A DNA stretch of 18,858 bases from Ignatzschineria sp. (GTDB lineage: Bacteria > Pseudomonadota > Gammaproteobacteria > Cardiobacteriales > Wohlfahrtiimonadaceae), in NCBI GenBank assembly GCA_030151245.1, contig JASLEF010000002.1, forward strand, positions 1 through 18,858, given 5' to 3'. A program made the position numbers and the translations under genes. Of this stretch, positions 7,256 through 14,720 are shown one piece after another (positions within the stretch are counted from its first letter, which is position 1; every line of letters begins with the position of its first letter). Below the pieces are notes generated by a model that ran no database searches, was not told the origin of the DNA, and was given only the letters and a program-made list of their open reading frames with translations.

Positions 7256-8101
7256 CTACTCTGTTTTCTGCCATGATTGAGGATATTTATATCCTGCAAA
7301 TCGCTCTGCTGCATAGGCTTTAAATTCATCGGAGTTATAAGCTTCTGTCACATCTTTTAACCAAGGTGCATCAACATCTGCTGTTTTTACCGCAGCCCAG
7401 TTAATAAAAACAAATCCAGGATCTGCAAATAAGGCTTCTGAAAAAGGAATGTTAGAACTTGCCGCATAGTTACCAGGAATGACCACAAAATCAACATCGG
7501 GTCGAACACGAGGAAGCTGAGGAGCCTCAATCATCACTAACTCAATCTGATAAGGATTGTTGGCAATATCATTTTTCGTGGCTTTTAACGAGTCTGTCCC
7601 GGGCTTTAAAGTGATAATGCCAGCATCGACTAATAGCGCTAATGAACGAGAGAAATTACTCGGATCATTAGGAACAGCAAACTTAGCACCTTTTGCAATA
7701 TTACTTAAATCATCTCTCTTTCCGCTATAAATACCTAATGGCCCCGTTGGTATTTGAAATACTTCTGTTAAATCCAGTTCATTTAAAGTCTTAAAAGAAT
7801 TTAAATAAGGCAGATGCTGAAATGTATTGATCTCCAACGACCCATCTGCAAGGGCACGATTAGGAAGAACATAGTCCGTAAAAACAACTAACTCTACAGT
7901 GTAGCCTTTCTTCTCTAATTGCGGTTTTACAGAGTCCGTAACCATATCTGCAAAATCCCCCACTGTTGTCCCGATACGAATCTTTTTAACGTCCGGATTT
8001 ACCGTATTCTTTGCAGCTTTATCATCCGAATTACATGCTGATAAGAGAGTTGTCGCACCTATCAATGAGCATAGAGCGAGTTTTTTTAAAACAGCTTTCA
8101 T
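7256..8101 (-). CDS. metQ: MetQ/NlpA-family substrate-binding lipoprotein (second of a tandem pair)
   Basis: 281 residues. A lipoprotein signal peptide ends in the lipobox LLSAC with Cys23 as the predicted lipid-modified residue. The mature part is a MetQ-type ABC substrate-binding domain: RIGTTVGDFADMV, FTDYVLPNRALADGSLEIN, FQHLPYL, VPNDPSNFSR, EAPQLPR, and INWAAVKT near the end. Characterised members bind methionine and deliver it to the MetNI transporter in the inner membrane; the exact ligand here is inferred. The ATG at 8101 has AAGGA about 9 bases upstream. It lies 104 bp after a paralogue with roughly half its residues identical, indicating an old tandem duplication. Neither metN nor metI is in the window. 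Confidence 0.9.
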   Translation of the reverse strand: MKAVLKKLALCSLIGATTLLSACNSDDKAAKNTVNPDVKKIRIGTTVGDFADMVTDSVKPQLEKKGYTVELVVFTDYVLPNRALADGSLEINTFQHLPYLNSFKTLNELDLTEVFQIPTGPLGIYSGKRDDLSNIAKGAKFAVPNDPSNFSRSLALLVDAGIITLKPGTDSLKATKNDIANNPYQIELVMIEAPQLPRVRPDVDFVVIPGNYAASSNIPFSEALFADPGFVFINWAAVKTADVDAPWLKDVTEAYNSDEFKAYAAERFAGYKYPQSWQKTE

Positions 8102-8205
8102 GAATCTATTTCCTTACAAATATATGACTAATAATGATTAATTTTGAGCTTCACCAGCTCTTTTGATCCCTAATAGATCTCTTTGATAACAGTAACAACA
8201 ATGAC

Positions 8206-9072
8206 TTATTGCGCTCCCCAGACCTCTGGCAACTGATATCCTTCAAAACGTTCAGCACTAAATTGTTTAAATTCTTCCGAATTAAAAGCTTCAGTGACAT
8301 CTTTTAACCATTCACTATCACGATCTTCACTTCTAACCGCAGACCAGTTTACAAAGGTAAAATTGGGCTCTTTAAATACCGCATCTTTAGGATTTAATCC
8401 TGCACTAATTGCAAAGTTTCCATTAATTGCTGAAAAATCCACATCCTGCAAAGATCTTGGCAATTGTGGCGCTTCTAACGTAATAATCTCCACCTCCATA
8501 GGATTCTCAGCAATATCATGACGCGATGCCGTGAGTGGATCCACATTTTCTTTAAGCTTAATCCAGCCTAAATAATCTAAAATCACTAATACTCGCGCAT
8601 AATTCGAAGGATCATTGGGAGCTGAAACAGTCATCCCTTTATAAGCACCATCAAGTGTTTTAACTTTCCCTCCATAAAGTCCATAAGGTGCCGTAGGAAT
8701 CTGAAAAGCCGCTTCAATAGCTAGATTATGCTGGGCTTTAAAGCCTTCTAAATAAGGTTGATGTTGAAAGATATTAATATCCAAAGATCCTTCCGCTAAG
8801 GCAAGATTAGGACGAACATAATCTGTAAACTCAATGAGCTTCACGCGATATCCTTGACGTTCTAACATCGGTCCAACTTTATCGCGCACCATTGTACTAA
8901 AATCTCCGACAGTGGTTCCAAATACAATCTCTTTTTTAGCCTCAGTAGCCCCATTTTTCTCTTCATCTTTAAAACAACCTGATAGTAAGAGACCACTGAC
9001 AAATAGTGCACTAGCAAATGCAAGCTTTTTTAGCGTGCGACGTTTCGTTGCTTCACCCTTATGCATCTTCAT
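8206..9072 (-). CDS. metQ: MetQ/NlpA-family substrate-binding lipoprotein (first of a tandem pair)
   Basis: 288 residues with a lipoprotein signal whose n-region is long and basic (MKMHKGEATKRRTLKK) and whose lipobox is LLSGC (Cys33). The body has the MetQ-family landmarks: FGTTVGDFSTMVRDKVGP, FTDYVRPNLALAEGSLDIN, FQHQPYL, APNDPSNYAR, EAPQLPR, INGNFAISAG, FVNWSAVRS. Likely periplasmic methionine or related ligand binding for a MetNI-type importer encoded elsewhere. The ATG at 9072 is chosen because AGAGGTG lies 9 bases upstream. A reading from a TTG at 9096 would run through that ribosome site and adds only eight unlikely residues. It is the first of the two paralogues in transcription order. 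A strong candidate RNA element lies upstream (about 9229-9374). Confidence 0.9.
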   Translation of the reverse strand: MKMHKGEATKRRTLKKLAFASALFVSGLLLSGCFKDEEKNGATEAKKEIVFGTTVGDFSTMVRDKVGPMLERQGYRVKLIEFTDYVRPNLALAEGSLDINIFQHQPYLEGFKAQHNLAIEAAFQIPTAPYGLYGGKVKTLDGAYKGMTVSAPNDPSNYARVLVILDYLGWIKLKENVDPLTASRHDIAENPMEVEIITLEAPQLPRSLQDVDFSAINGNFAISAGLNPKDAVFKEPNFTFVNWSAVRSEDRDSEWLKDVTEAFNSEEFKQFSAERFEGYQLPEVWGAQ

Positions 9073-9136
9073 TCTTTTTTCACCTCTGATTTCCAAATTT
9101 CAAACCTCTCATCCTTAAATGATCGTGTTCATGATG

Positions 9137-9164
9137 TTTTTACACTCTTTTAAATCCTTGTCGA
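9137..9164 (-). promoter_or_regulatory. Weak candidate promoter directly before metQ
   Basis: Minus-strand TCGACA (9164-9159, 5/6), a 16-base spacer, then TAAAAA (9142-9137, 4/6). It would start transcription about 55 bases before the ATG at 9072 and let the metQ pair be expressed independently of the upstream terminator. Confidence 0.25.
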
Positions 9165-9186
9165 TCGGAATCAGGCTTATCTCATC

Positions 9187-9230
9187 TTGATTAACACCAC
9201 TACTTCTTATCCGTATCTAGTGTTAATCAA
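9187..9230. repeat. Inverted repeat with 11-bp perfect arms
   Basis: TTGATTAACAC (9187-9197) and GTGTTAATCAA (9220-9230), separated by 22 bases. It lies immediately downstream of the RNA terminator and upstream of the candidate metQ promoter. It could be an operator for a dimeric regulator or a second RNA hairpin in read-through transcripts. It does not match the MetJ consensus (AGACGTCT). Confidence 0.6.
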
Positions 9231-9262
9231 AAAAAGAAAAGCCCGCAACAAAGTTACGGGCT
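9229..9262 (-). terminator. Strong intrinsic terminator of the candidate RNA
   Basis: Minus-strand 10-bp stem AGCCCGTAAC/GTTGCGGGCT (one G-U pair, 3-base loop), followed by TTTCTTTTTTT. On the plus strand no T-run follows, so it acts on minus-strand transcripts only. Confidence 0.88.
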
Positions 9263-9374
9263 CTCAACTATTTGGCATAGAGGTCTATCATCACATTGAG
9301 TATTCGCTATCAATCGATATCACTCTCTATATCACGCTTTAGCTGTTGTGCCCGCAAGCTGTTTCAAATCGGCA
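9231..9374 (-). ncRNA. Candidate small RNA or attenuator leader upstream of metQ
   Basis: A stretch of about 144 bases bounded by a near-consensus sigma-70 promoter (transcription start near 9374) and an intrinsic terminator, with no plausible ORF. Near its 5' end the RNA carries UUGCGGGC (9357-9350), a copy of the terminator's 3' arm. It can pair over 8 bp with the terminator's 5' arm GCCCGUAA (9261-9254), so a terminator and an anti-terminator form are mutually exclusive. A CUCAA/UUGAG stem lies just before the terminator. It resembles none of the SAM riboswitch consensus sequences I can recall. Either it is a stand-alone sRNA or it is a 5' leader controlling read-through into the metQ genes. 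Confidence 0.5.
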
Positions 9375-9380
9375 ATCTTT

Positions 9381-9409
9381 ATTAAAGCGACTCTTTGCTT
9401 TAATGTCAA
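9381..9409 (-). promoter_or_regulatory. Near-consensus sigma-70 promoter
   Basis: Minus-strand TTGACA (9409-9404, perfect), a 17-base spacer, TTTAAT (9386-9381, 5/6). It starts only 7 bases after the SH3-protein stop codon and points towards the metQ pair, so it drives the candidate RNA rather than the SH3 gene. Confidence 0.7.
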
Positions 9410-9415
9410 TATTTT

Positions 9416-10120
9416 TTAAAAATCCCAACTGCGTTTACGACGAGTTTTCGCAAAAAGTCGAGGAAGAATAGCAGATCCTAAAATGATGCCCCCTAATAAA
9501 ATTAATGCCCCTGCAGTCCATTCACTACTACGATTTACAGATTGTAATCGAGCATTCTCTTGTGTTAAACGAGTAATTTCTACTTTTTGCAGATGATCTT
9601 TTTTATTGAGCTCTTCATTTTCTTGCGCGAGCTCAATCTCATGTTCATTCAACTTACGCAACTCAATAATTTCTGATTTTAAAGCTTCATTTTCCGCATT
9701 TAAAACTTCCAATTCGAGTTCTAAATCCGATTTCTCACCATTTAAACGATCTTTAATATTATCTTGTTGCTCTTTTAGCTTCTCAATTTGTGCTTCTAGA
9801 GCCTTGTTTTCATTAAGTAGTGGCTCATATCGCTCTTTCGCCTCTTCAATATAGTTACGCGCGCTCGGCTCATTCATTAAGAAGTTTTGATGAATCCACC
9901 CCGTCTTACCACCTTCATAACTAATTTGGACATATCCATTACGCTCAGACAATTTCTCAACAGGCTCCCCAGCATTAATCATCTTAATAATTCGGTAATT
10001 ATCAGTAGAACCTGAACGAATCGGCGCTTGAAGCGTGTCACTAATGTAAAGCTGTTCTGCCATGGTAAATGATGAAACAAATAATAATGCCGTGGTTAGA
10101 ATGCGCTTTGTACCTGTCAT
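9416..10120 (-). CDS. YgiM-like SH3b / coiled-coil / membrane-anchor protein
   Basis: 234 residues. Order of parts: a signal peptide (about 1-21, ending TMA), a bacterial SH3b domain (about 24-83, with SDTLQAPIRSGST and GKTGWIHQNFL), a long Glu/Leu/Lys-rich coiled coil (about 90-195), one membrane helix (about 202-221), and a basic C-terminal tail ending KRSWDF. This is the layout of the SH3-and-anchor family that includes E. coli YgiM. The SH3b and coiled-coil parts should face the periplasm, tethered to the inner membrane by the C-terminal helix, with the KTRRKR tail in the cytoplasm. SH3b domains often bind cell-wall material, but the function of this family is not settled. The ATG at 10120 has AGGTG 8 bases upstream. 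It is transcribed alone, divergently from the dehydrogenase gene. Confidence 0.88.
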   Translation of the reverse strand: MTGTKRILTTALLFVSSFTMAEQLYISDTLQAPIRSGSTDNYRIIKMINAGEPVEKLSERNGYVQISYEGGKTGWIHQNFLMNEPSARNYIEEAKERYEPLLNENKALEAQIEKLKEQQDNIKDRLNGEKSDLELELEVLNAENEALKSEIIELRKLNEHEIELAQENEELNKKDHLQKVEITRLTQENARLQSVNRSSEWTAGALILLGGIILGSAILPRLFAKTRRKRSWDF

Positions 10121-10154
10121 AACTGATTCACCTATTGAGTATTTGTTAGCTAGA

Positions 10155-10187
10155 AAATTTCATAAGGAATCATTATACATGAAATTT
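10155..10187 (-). promoter_or_regulatory. SH3-gene -10 element flanked by an operator-like inverted repeat
   Basis: Minus-strand TATAAT (10177-10172, perfect -10) lies in the 15-base spacer of an inverted repeat, AAATTTCAT (10155-10163) and ATGAAATTT (10179-10187). No good -35 is seen at the right distance. A regulator bound to the repeat would cover the -10 and the start site near 10165. Confidence 0.5.
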
Positions 10188-10379
10188 CTCTATTGATTTG
10201 AGCCCTTTTTATAAAAAAAACAGATACTTTGGCCCTGGCTATTTTCTCCAGCAATATCATCTATGATGATTCCATCAATAACTAACAAGCCCAGCGATCT
10301 ATCAAAAATGAAATCACAAAATCTTTACCATCTATTTTCGGAAAACCATTATTGAGGTCAACCACAACAATGCACTCTA

Positions 10380-10401
10380 TATTAGATAAATATTAGATAA
10401 A
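10380..10401 (+). repeat. Perfect tandem 11-bp direct repeat
   Basis: TATTAGATAAA occurs twice head to tail (10380-10390 and 10391-10401), ending 5 bases before a candidate -35. An 11-bp period places both copies on nearly the same face of the helix, at about -62 to -41 from the predicted start, a usual activator position. Confidence 0.6.
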
Positions 10402-10406
10402 GAGAG

Positions 10407-10435
10407 TTCGTAATCTTATGAATTTTCCTTACAAT
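10407..10435 (+). promoter_or_regulatory. Candidate promoter of the dehydrogenase gene
   Basis: TTCGTA (10407-10412, 3/6), a 17-base spacer, TACAAT (10430-10435, 5/6). The poor -35 next to a tandem repeat fits an activator-dependent promoter. Start expected near 10442, about 28 bases before the ATG. Confidence 0.4.
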
Positions 10436-10469
10436 GGACCTCTATACCGATTGATAAGGAGAATTATTG

Positions 10470-11189
10470 ATGAAAATTTTTATCATTACAGGCGCATCAA
10501 AAGGCATTGGGCATGCATTGGCAACAATTTTAGAAGCAGAAGGTCATAAAGTCCTCCGTATCGCAAGAAGTAACCCCAATCAACTTCCAAACTTAATGCC
10601 GCTAGATATTACAGACAAACACGCCAACAAAAAAATCCTCGATTGGCTCAAATCATTTTTACCACTTGCAACAGAGATCACACTCATCAATAATGCCGGC
10701 ATGATTGGTCCTATTGAACAAATTGGTCAGCTTGATAATGAGCATATTGAAAAAGCGATTGCGCTTAATATCACAAGCCCTCTTACCCTCACAAATGACT
10801 TTATCTCACTCACTCAGGCACTACCAATCCCTAAGAATGTTATTAACATCTCCTCTGGTGCCGGCAGACATGTCTATTCGGGATGGTCTATCTATTGCAC
10901 CACCAAAGCTGCCATTGACCAGTTCTCTCGCACCATGCATGTTGAACAAGAAAAGCAGAAATACCCCATCAATATCACCGCATTAGCACCAGGTGTGATT
11001 GATACAGAGATGCAGGATGAAATTCGTAACAGCGATGAAACAGCTTTTCCTCATATTCATCGGTTTATCGATCTTAAAGAGAGCGGTAAACTACTCTCTC
11101 CCCACGATTCAGCAACAATGATTATCAACTATCTTAACTCCCCCCTTATGCAGGGAGATAATCCTATTGCCGATGTAAGAGATCTTTAG
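10470..11189 (+). CDS. Short-chain dehydrogenase/reductase (SDR), substrate unknown
   Basis: 239 residues of a classical SDR with a Rossmann fold. The cofactor motif is TGASKGIG (7-14); the structural NNAG is at 74-77; catalytic residues are Asn100, Ser129 (INISSG), Tyr142 and Lys146 (YCTTK). The segment after the catalytic Lys, ITALAPGVIDTEMQDEIR, and the overall length resemble the sepiapterin-reductase / benzil-reductase (YueD-like) subgroup, which reduces carbonyls with NADPH. Arg33 near the end of beta-2 would also favour NADPH. The natural substrate cannot be read from sequence. The ATG at 10470 is chosen because AAGGAG lies 8 bases upstream; the in-frame TTG just before it would be too close. 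It is a single-gene unit, with a terminator hairpin shared with the convergent kinase gene. Confidence 0.9.
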   Translation: MKIFIITGASKGIGHALATILEAEGHKVLRIARSNPNQLPNLMPLDITDKHANKKILDWLKSFLPLATEITLINNAGMIGPIEQIGQLDNEHIEKAIALNITSPLTLTNDFISLTQALPIPKNVINISSGAGRHVYSGWSIYCTTKAAIDQFSRTMHVEQEKQKYPINITALAPGVIDTEMQDEIRNSDETAFPHIHRFIDLKESGKLLSPHDSATMIINYLNSPLMQGDNPIADVRDL

Positions 11190-11341
11190 CAATAATTAGA
11201 GAAATAAATAATATCATTTCAATTGAGTTAAATTCAATTCAACTTAGGCATCAGAGGACTCCTAAAATCCTATAACACCTTATCTTGATTGCTTCTACTC
11301 CATTATTCTCATAGATCCTCAATTAAAATAAATTGAAAACT

Positions 11342-11378
11342 CCCCTTAAAGTCATAAAGAGTTTTTAAGGGGTTTTAT
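11342..11378 (+). terminator. Terminator between the convergent SDR and glycerate kinase genes
   Basis: CCCCTTAAA (11342-11350) and TTTAAGGGG (11364-11372) form a 9-bp stem with a 13-base loop, followed on the plus strand by TTTTATT. It suits the plus-strand dehydrogenase transcript 150 bases downstream of its stop. The stem overlaps the last codons and stop of the minus-strand kinase gene; on that strand the T-tract (AGTTTT) is poorer. Confidence 0.7.
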
Positions 11379-12510
11379 TCATTGCTACTCGATAAATTTC
11401 AGCAATATTCCTTGATAATTTCGCCAAGTTTTCCGGCGTTTCTTCATAGGCTTGCTCTAAACTCATGGGTGCATTCACCACGCTAAATACAGCATCAATC
11501 CCATAGTCATGGGTTAACTCATAACCTTCTCCTAAAGCTCCGGCAATCGCGATCACAGGTTTATGATACTTTTTCGCCAATTTTGCAACGCCCATAGGTA
11601 CTTTTCCAAAACACGTTTGACGATCTATTTTACCTTCACCTGTAATCACAAGATCTGCCTCCTTCACTAATGCCTCTAAATGAATAGCATCAGTGACAAT
11701 ATCAACCCCGGAACGCAATTTTCCCTTTAAAAAAGCCACACTAGCAGCCCCCATTCCTCCAGCAGCACCAGAACCTTTAATAGTATTAACATCAATATTA
11801 AATGCTTCTCGAATAATGGTGGAATAGTGATACAGCGCATAATCCAAAACCTTAACCATCTCTGATGTTGCGCCCTTCTGAGGAGCAAAAACCATGGATG
11901 CCCCTCGTTCACCGGTTAAGGGATTATCTACATCACACGCTATTTCAAACTCACAATGGTGGATTCGAGGATCTAATGCTGTCAAATCAATACGAGATAA
12001 ATCGCTCAATGCTTTCCCTCCAAATGGCAGCGCTTTTCCCTCGGCATCTAAAAACTCTCCGCCTAATGCTTGAATCATGCCAACCCCACCATCATTGGTA
12101 GCACTCCCGCCAATACCGAGAATAATCTTTTGAACGCCCTGATCTAGCGCATCTAGTATCAACTCCCCTGTCCCAAAACTTGTCGTAATATAAGGATTTC
12201 TGGCCGATTCAGGAACTAATGCTAAACCACTGGCTTCCGCCATCTCTATAATGGCACTCTTACCATCGCCTGTAATCCCATAAGAAGCTATCGTCTTGTC
12301 CCCTAAAGGTGCAGTGACCTCTTTTTGTACATAACGGCCCTTCGTTGCCTCAACAATCACCGCAACTGTGCCTTCCCCACCATCTGCCATCGGCATCAAA
12401 TGATAGGTGGCTTTCGGGAAAACTTTCTGAAAACCGACCTGAATTCTCTCAGCCACCTCTAAAGCCGTTAAACTCTCTTTATAAGAATCAGGGGCAATCA
12501 CAATCTTCAT
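11365..12510 (-). CDS. garK: Glycerate 2-kinase (GarK/GlxK family)
   Basis: 381 residues, the same length as E. coli GarK and alike throughout. It phosphorylates D-glycerate with ATP to 2-phosphoglycerate, linking glyoxylate, glucarate or serine-derived glycerate to glycolysis. Landmarks are MKIVIAPDSYKESL at the start, MADGGEGTV (41-49), GIGGSATNDGG (132-142), SGAAGGMG (247-254) and VITGEGKIDRQ (288-298). The ATG at 12510 has AGGAG 6 bases upstream. No tartronate semialdehyde reductase or other glycerate-pathway gene lies next to it, so the metabolic source of glycerate is not shown. The symbol is by family resemblance; GlxK is an equally good name. Confidence 0.92.
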   Translation of the reverse strand: MKIVIAPDSYKESLTALEVAERIQVGFQKVFPKATYHLMPMADGGEGTVAVIVEATKGRYVQKEVTAPLGDKTIASYGITGDGKSAIIEMAEASGLALVPESARNPYITTSFGTGELILDALDQGVQKIILGIGGSATNDGGVGMIQALGGEFLDAEGKALPFGGKALSDLSRIDLTALDPRIHHCEFEIACDVDNPLTGERGASMVFAPQKGATSEMVKVLDYALYHYSTIIREAFNIDVNTIKGSGAAGGMGAASVAFLKGKLRSGVDIVTDAIHLEALVKEADLVITGEGKIDRQTCFGKVPMGVAKLAKKYHKPVIAIAGALGEGYELTHDYGIDAVFSVVNAPMSLEQAYEETPENLAKLSRNIAEIYRVAMNKTP

Positions 12511-12642
12511 TCATCTCTCCTATGAAATTATCAATAGCACTTATAGCTATAAAGTAAACGTACTAGCTCACCAAATGCAAGCACTTTAAGCTTCTAGATA
12601 TTCCCGCTAATTCATCATGATATCTGTTTTTAACCTATTCCC

Positions 12643-12675
12643 AAAAAAAGCCCCCTACCCAAAGGATAGAGAGCT
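12643..12675 (-). terminator. Intrinsic terminator of htpG
   Basis: On the minus strand AGCTCTCTATCC (12675-12664) pairs with GGTAGGGGGCT plus one base (12660-12649). This gives a 12-bp stem with three G-U pairs and a 3-base loop, followed by TTTTTTT. It lies 51 bases past the htpG stop. On the plus strand the G-U pairs become mismatches, so it is strand-specific. Confidence 0.85.
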
Positions 12676-12726
12676 TAACTTTAATTAACTATTAGCTTTA
12701 GTTGATTATAAAAGGAAATAGTAATC

Positions 12727-14628
12727 TTACTTACGATTCATTAAACGATTTAATCGTGCCACAAACTCAGAGGGATTATCAAGCTGCGCACCTTCTAATA
12801 ATAAGGCTTCTTCGTAAACTAACATCGCGATATCATCTGCTAATGTTGCATCACTGGTATCATCTAGCATCACTAATAGTGGATGCTTTGGATTAATTTC
12901 AAGCCATGGCTTCATTGTAGGAACATCATGACCCGCTTCGCGAAGCATCTTCTCAAAATGTCCACTTAATGCATGCTCATTACGAACTAAAACGGAAGCT
13001 GAATCAGTTAAGCGTTTAGATATTTTCACATTTTCAACACGATCACCTAATGCTTCCTTCATGCGTTCAACGAGCTTTACTTCCTCCTCAGTCACCGCTT
13101 TTTCAGACTCTTTATCATCGGCTTTATCACCAAGATCGACATCGCCTTTAGCAACGTTGACCATTTCTGTACCATCAAACTCATGTAGGAATCCTGTCAT
13201 CCAGTCATCAATGACATCCGTCATTAATAATACTTCGATCCCTTTGGATTTAAAGATCTCAAGATGCGGGCTATTTTTAGCCGTATTGAGAGAATCCGCT
13301 GTAATGTAATAGATCTTATCCTGACCTTCACTCATACGCTCTTTATAAGCTTTGAGGGATACCGCCTCTTCATCCGTTACCGTAGAAGCAAAGCGCAATA
13401 ATCCGGCGATCTTCTCACGATTACTATGGTCTTCACCTAATCCTTCTTTTAATACTCGGCCAAACTGTCCCCAGAACTTTGCATATTTCTCTTCATCATG
13501 ACTTAAGGACTCAAGCATTGTTAATGCACGACGCGTTAACCCTTGACGAATAGTATCAATGGTTTTGGAGTTTTGCAGAATTTCGCGAGAAATATTAAGG
13601 GGTAGATCTTGAGTATCCACAATCCCCTTCACAAAACGGAGATATCTAGGAACTAATTTATCTGATCCCGCCATAATAAAGACCCGCTGAACGTAGAGAT
13701 CAATCCCATACTTTACTTCCTGATCCCATAATCCTTGAGGCGCTACCGAAGGAATATAGAGAAGAGAAGTATAAGAAGTATTTCCTTCAACACGATTATG
13801 ACTCCATGATAACGGTGCTGAAAAATCATGCGTCAACTCTTTATAAAATGCTTCATACTCCTCTTCTGTAATCTCTGAACGCTCACGCTGCCAGAGAGAT
13901 TCTGCTGAGTTAATCTGTTCAATCACACGCTCTGTTTGAAGTTCAGAATTCTCTTCTCCCTCTTTCGGCATGATCGGCTTTTCAACGGCCATCATAATGG
14001 GGTAAGCAATATGATCTGAGTATTTTTTGACAATCTCTTTAATTGACCATTCATTTAAAAGATCAAGATCATCTTCACGCATATGAAGCGTAATAGTCGT
14101 GCCCGCACGATCTTTAGATGTTTCAGCTAAGGTGAACTCCCCTTCTCCTTTTGAAACCCAATGCGTTGCACTATTCGCATCAGTTCCGGCTTTACGCGTG
14201 ACTAATTCAATCTCATGCGCCACGATAAAGGCTGAATAAAAACCAACACCAAATTGCCCAATGAGCTGCGAAGCATTTTTTTGATCTGCTTCTAAACGTT
14301 CTAGGAATGCTTTCGTGCCAGACTTTGCAATCGTCCCAATGTTTTCGATCACTTCGTCACGAGTCATCCCAATCCCATTATCCGAGATCGTTAAAGTTTT
14401 CGCTTCTTTATCAAAAGCAATATCAATCTCAGGATTACCTTGCCCTTCAATTAAAGCGGCATCCGTCAAACCTTCAAATCGACGTTTATCCAATGCATCT
14501 GAAGCATTTGAAATGAGCTCTCGAAGAAAGATTTCACGATTAGAATAGAGAGAATGAATCATCAAATTTAATAACTGATTCACTTCTGTTTGAAACTGCA
14601 TAGTTTCTGGCTGTGTGTGCTTAGTCAT
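12727..14628 (-). CDS. htpG: HtpG, bacterial Hsp90 chaperone
   Basis: 633 residues of a cytoplasmic Hsp90. The N-terminal GHKL ATPase domain shows Glu37 and Asn41 in RELISNASDALDKRR, Asp83 in ISDNGIGMTRDEV, and the lid/G2 motif GQFGVGFYSAF (124-134). The middle domain contains LSWSHNRVEGNTSYTSLLYIP, YVQRVFIM and LPLNISREILQNS. The C-terminal dimerisation domain ends LEGAQLDNPSEFVARLNRLMN. It helps remodel client proteins together with DnaK. The ATG at 14628 (MTKHTQPETMQFQTEV) is preferred: AAGGAG is upstream, although at a long 12-base distance, and homology starts only around residue 10. In-frame codons upstream to 14676 have no ribosome site. A sigma-32 type promoter precedes it, fitting heat induction. 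Confidence 0.96.
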   Translation of the reverse strand: MTKHTQPETMQFQTEVNQLLNLMIHSLYSNREIFLRELISNASDALDKRRFEGLTDAALIEGQGNPEIDIAFDKEAKTLTISDNGIGMTRDEVIENIGTIAKSGTKAFLERLEADQKNASQLIGQFGVGFYSAFIVAHEIELVTRKAGTDANSATHWVSKGEGEFTLAETSKDRAGTTITLHMREDDLDLLNEWSIKEIVKKYSDHIAYPIMMAVEKPIMPKEGEENSELQTERVIEQINSAESLWQRERSEITEEEYEAFYKELTHDFSAPLSWSHNRVEGNTSYTSLLYIPSVAPQGLWDQEVKYGIDLYVQRVFIMAGSDKLVPRYLRFVKGIVDTQDLPLNISREILQNSKTIDTIRQGLTRRALTMLESLSHDEEKYAKFWGQFGRVLKEGLGEDHSNREKIAGLLRFASTVTDEEAVSLKAYKERMSEGQDKIYYITADSLNTAKNSPHLEIFKSKGIEVLLMTDVIDDWMTGFLHEFDGTEMVNVAKGDVDLGDKADDKESEKAVTEEEVKLVERMKEALGDRVENVKISKRLTDSASVLVRNEHALSGHFEKMLREAGHDVPTMKPWLEINPKHPLLVMLDDTSDATLADDIAMLVYEEALLLEGAQLDNPSEFVARLNRLMNRK

Positions 14629-14720
14629 GATGCTCTTAAACTCCTTGTCATCTTTTTTATCTGTTGTACACATCAAATTACAAATGATTTTGCCATGAAG
14701 ACAAAATAGGTTACTTCAGA

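Larger units (their letters stand above)
9073..9415. other. 343-bp intergenic region between metQ and the SH3-protein gene
   Basis: No protein-coding gene is seen. From the SH3-gene stop towards metQ (minus strand) the order is: a near-consensus promoter (9409-9381), a candidate RNA of about 145 bases, its strong terminator (9262-9229), an 11-bp inverted repeat (9230-9187), a weak second promoter (9164-9137), and the metQ ribosome site. The parts are listed separately. Confidence 0.8.
10121..10469. other. 349-bp divergent intergenic region
   Basis: It separates the minus-strand SH3-protein gene from the plus-strand dehydrogenase gene. It holds a perfect -10 for the SH3 gene inside an inverted repeat (10155-10187), a small ATCATC-TAT-GATGAT hairpin (10256-10270), an 11-bp tandem repeat (10380-10401) and a candidate plus-strand promoter (10407-10435). 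About 190 bases in the middle show nothing I can name, and I see no gene. Confidence 0.75.

Noticed and set aside
9231..9374. Known SAM riboswitch upstream of metQ
   Set aside because: The conserved core sequences of SAM-I, SAM-II and SAH elements, as far as I can recall them, are not found; the element is reported only as an unclassified RNA.
14629..14676. Longer HtpG starting upstream of 14628
   Set aside because: The upstream codons (TTG at 14676, ATG at 14673) have no ribosome site and lie outside the region conserved in HtpG.
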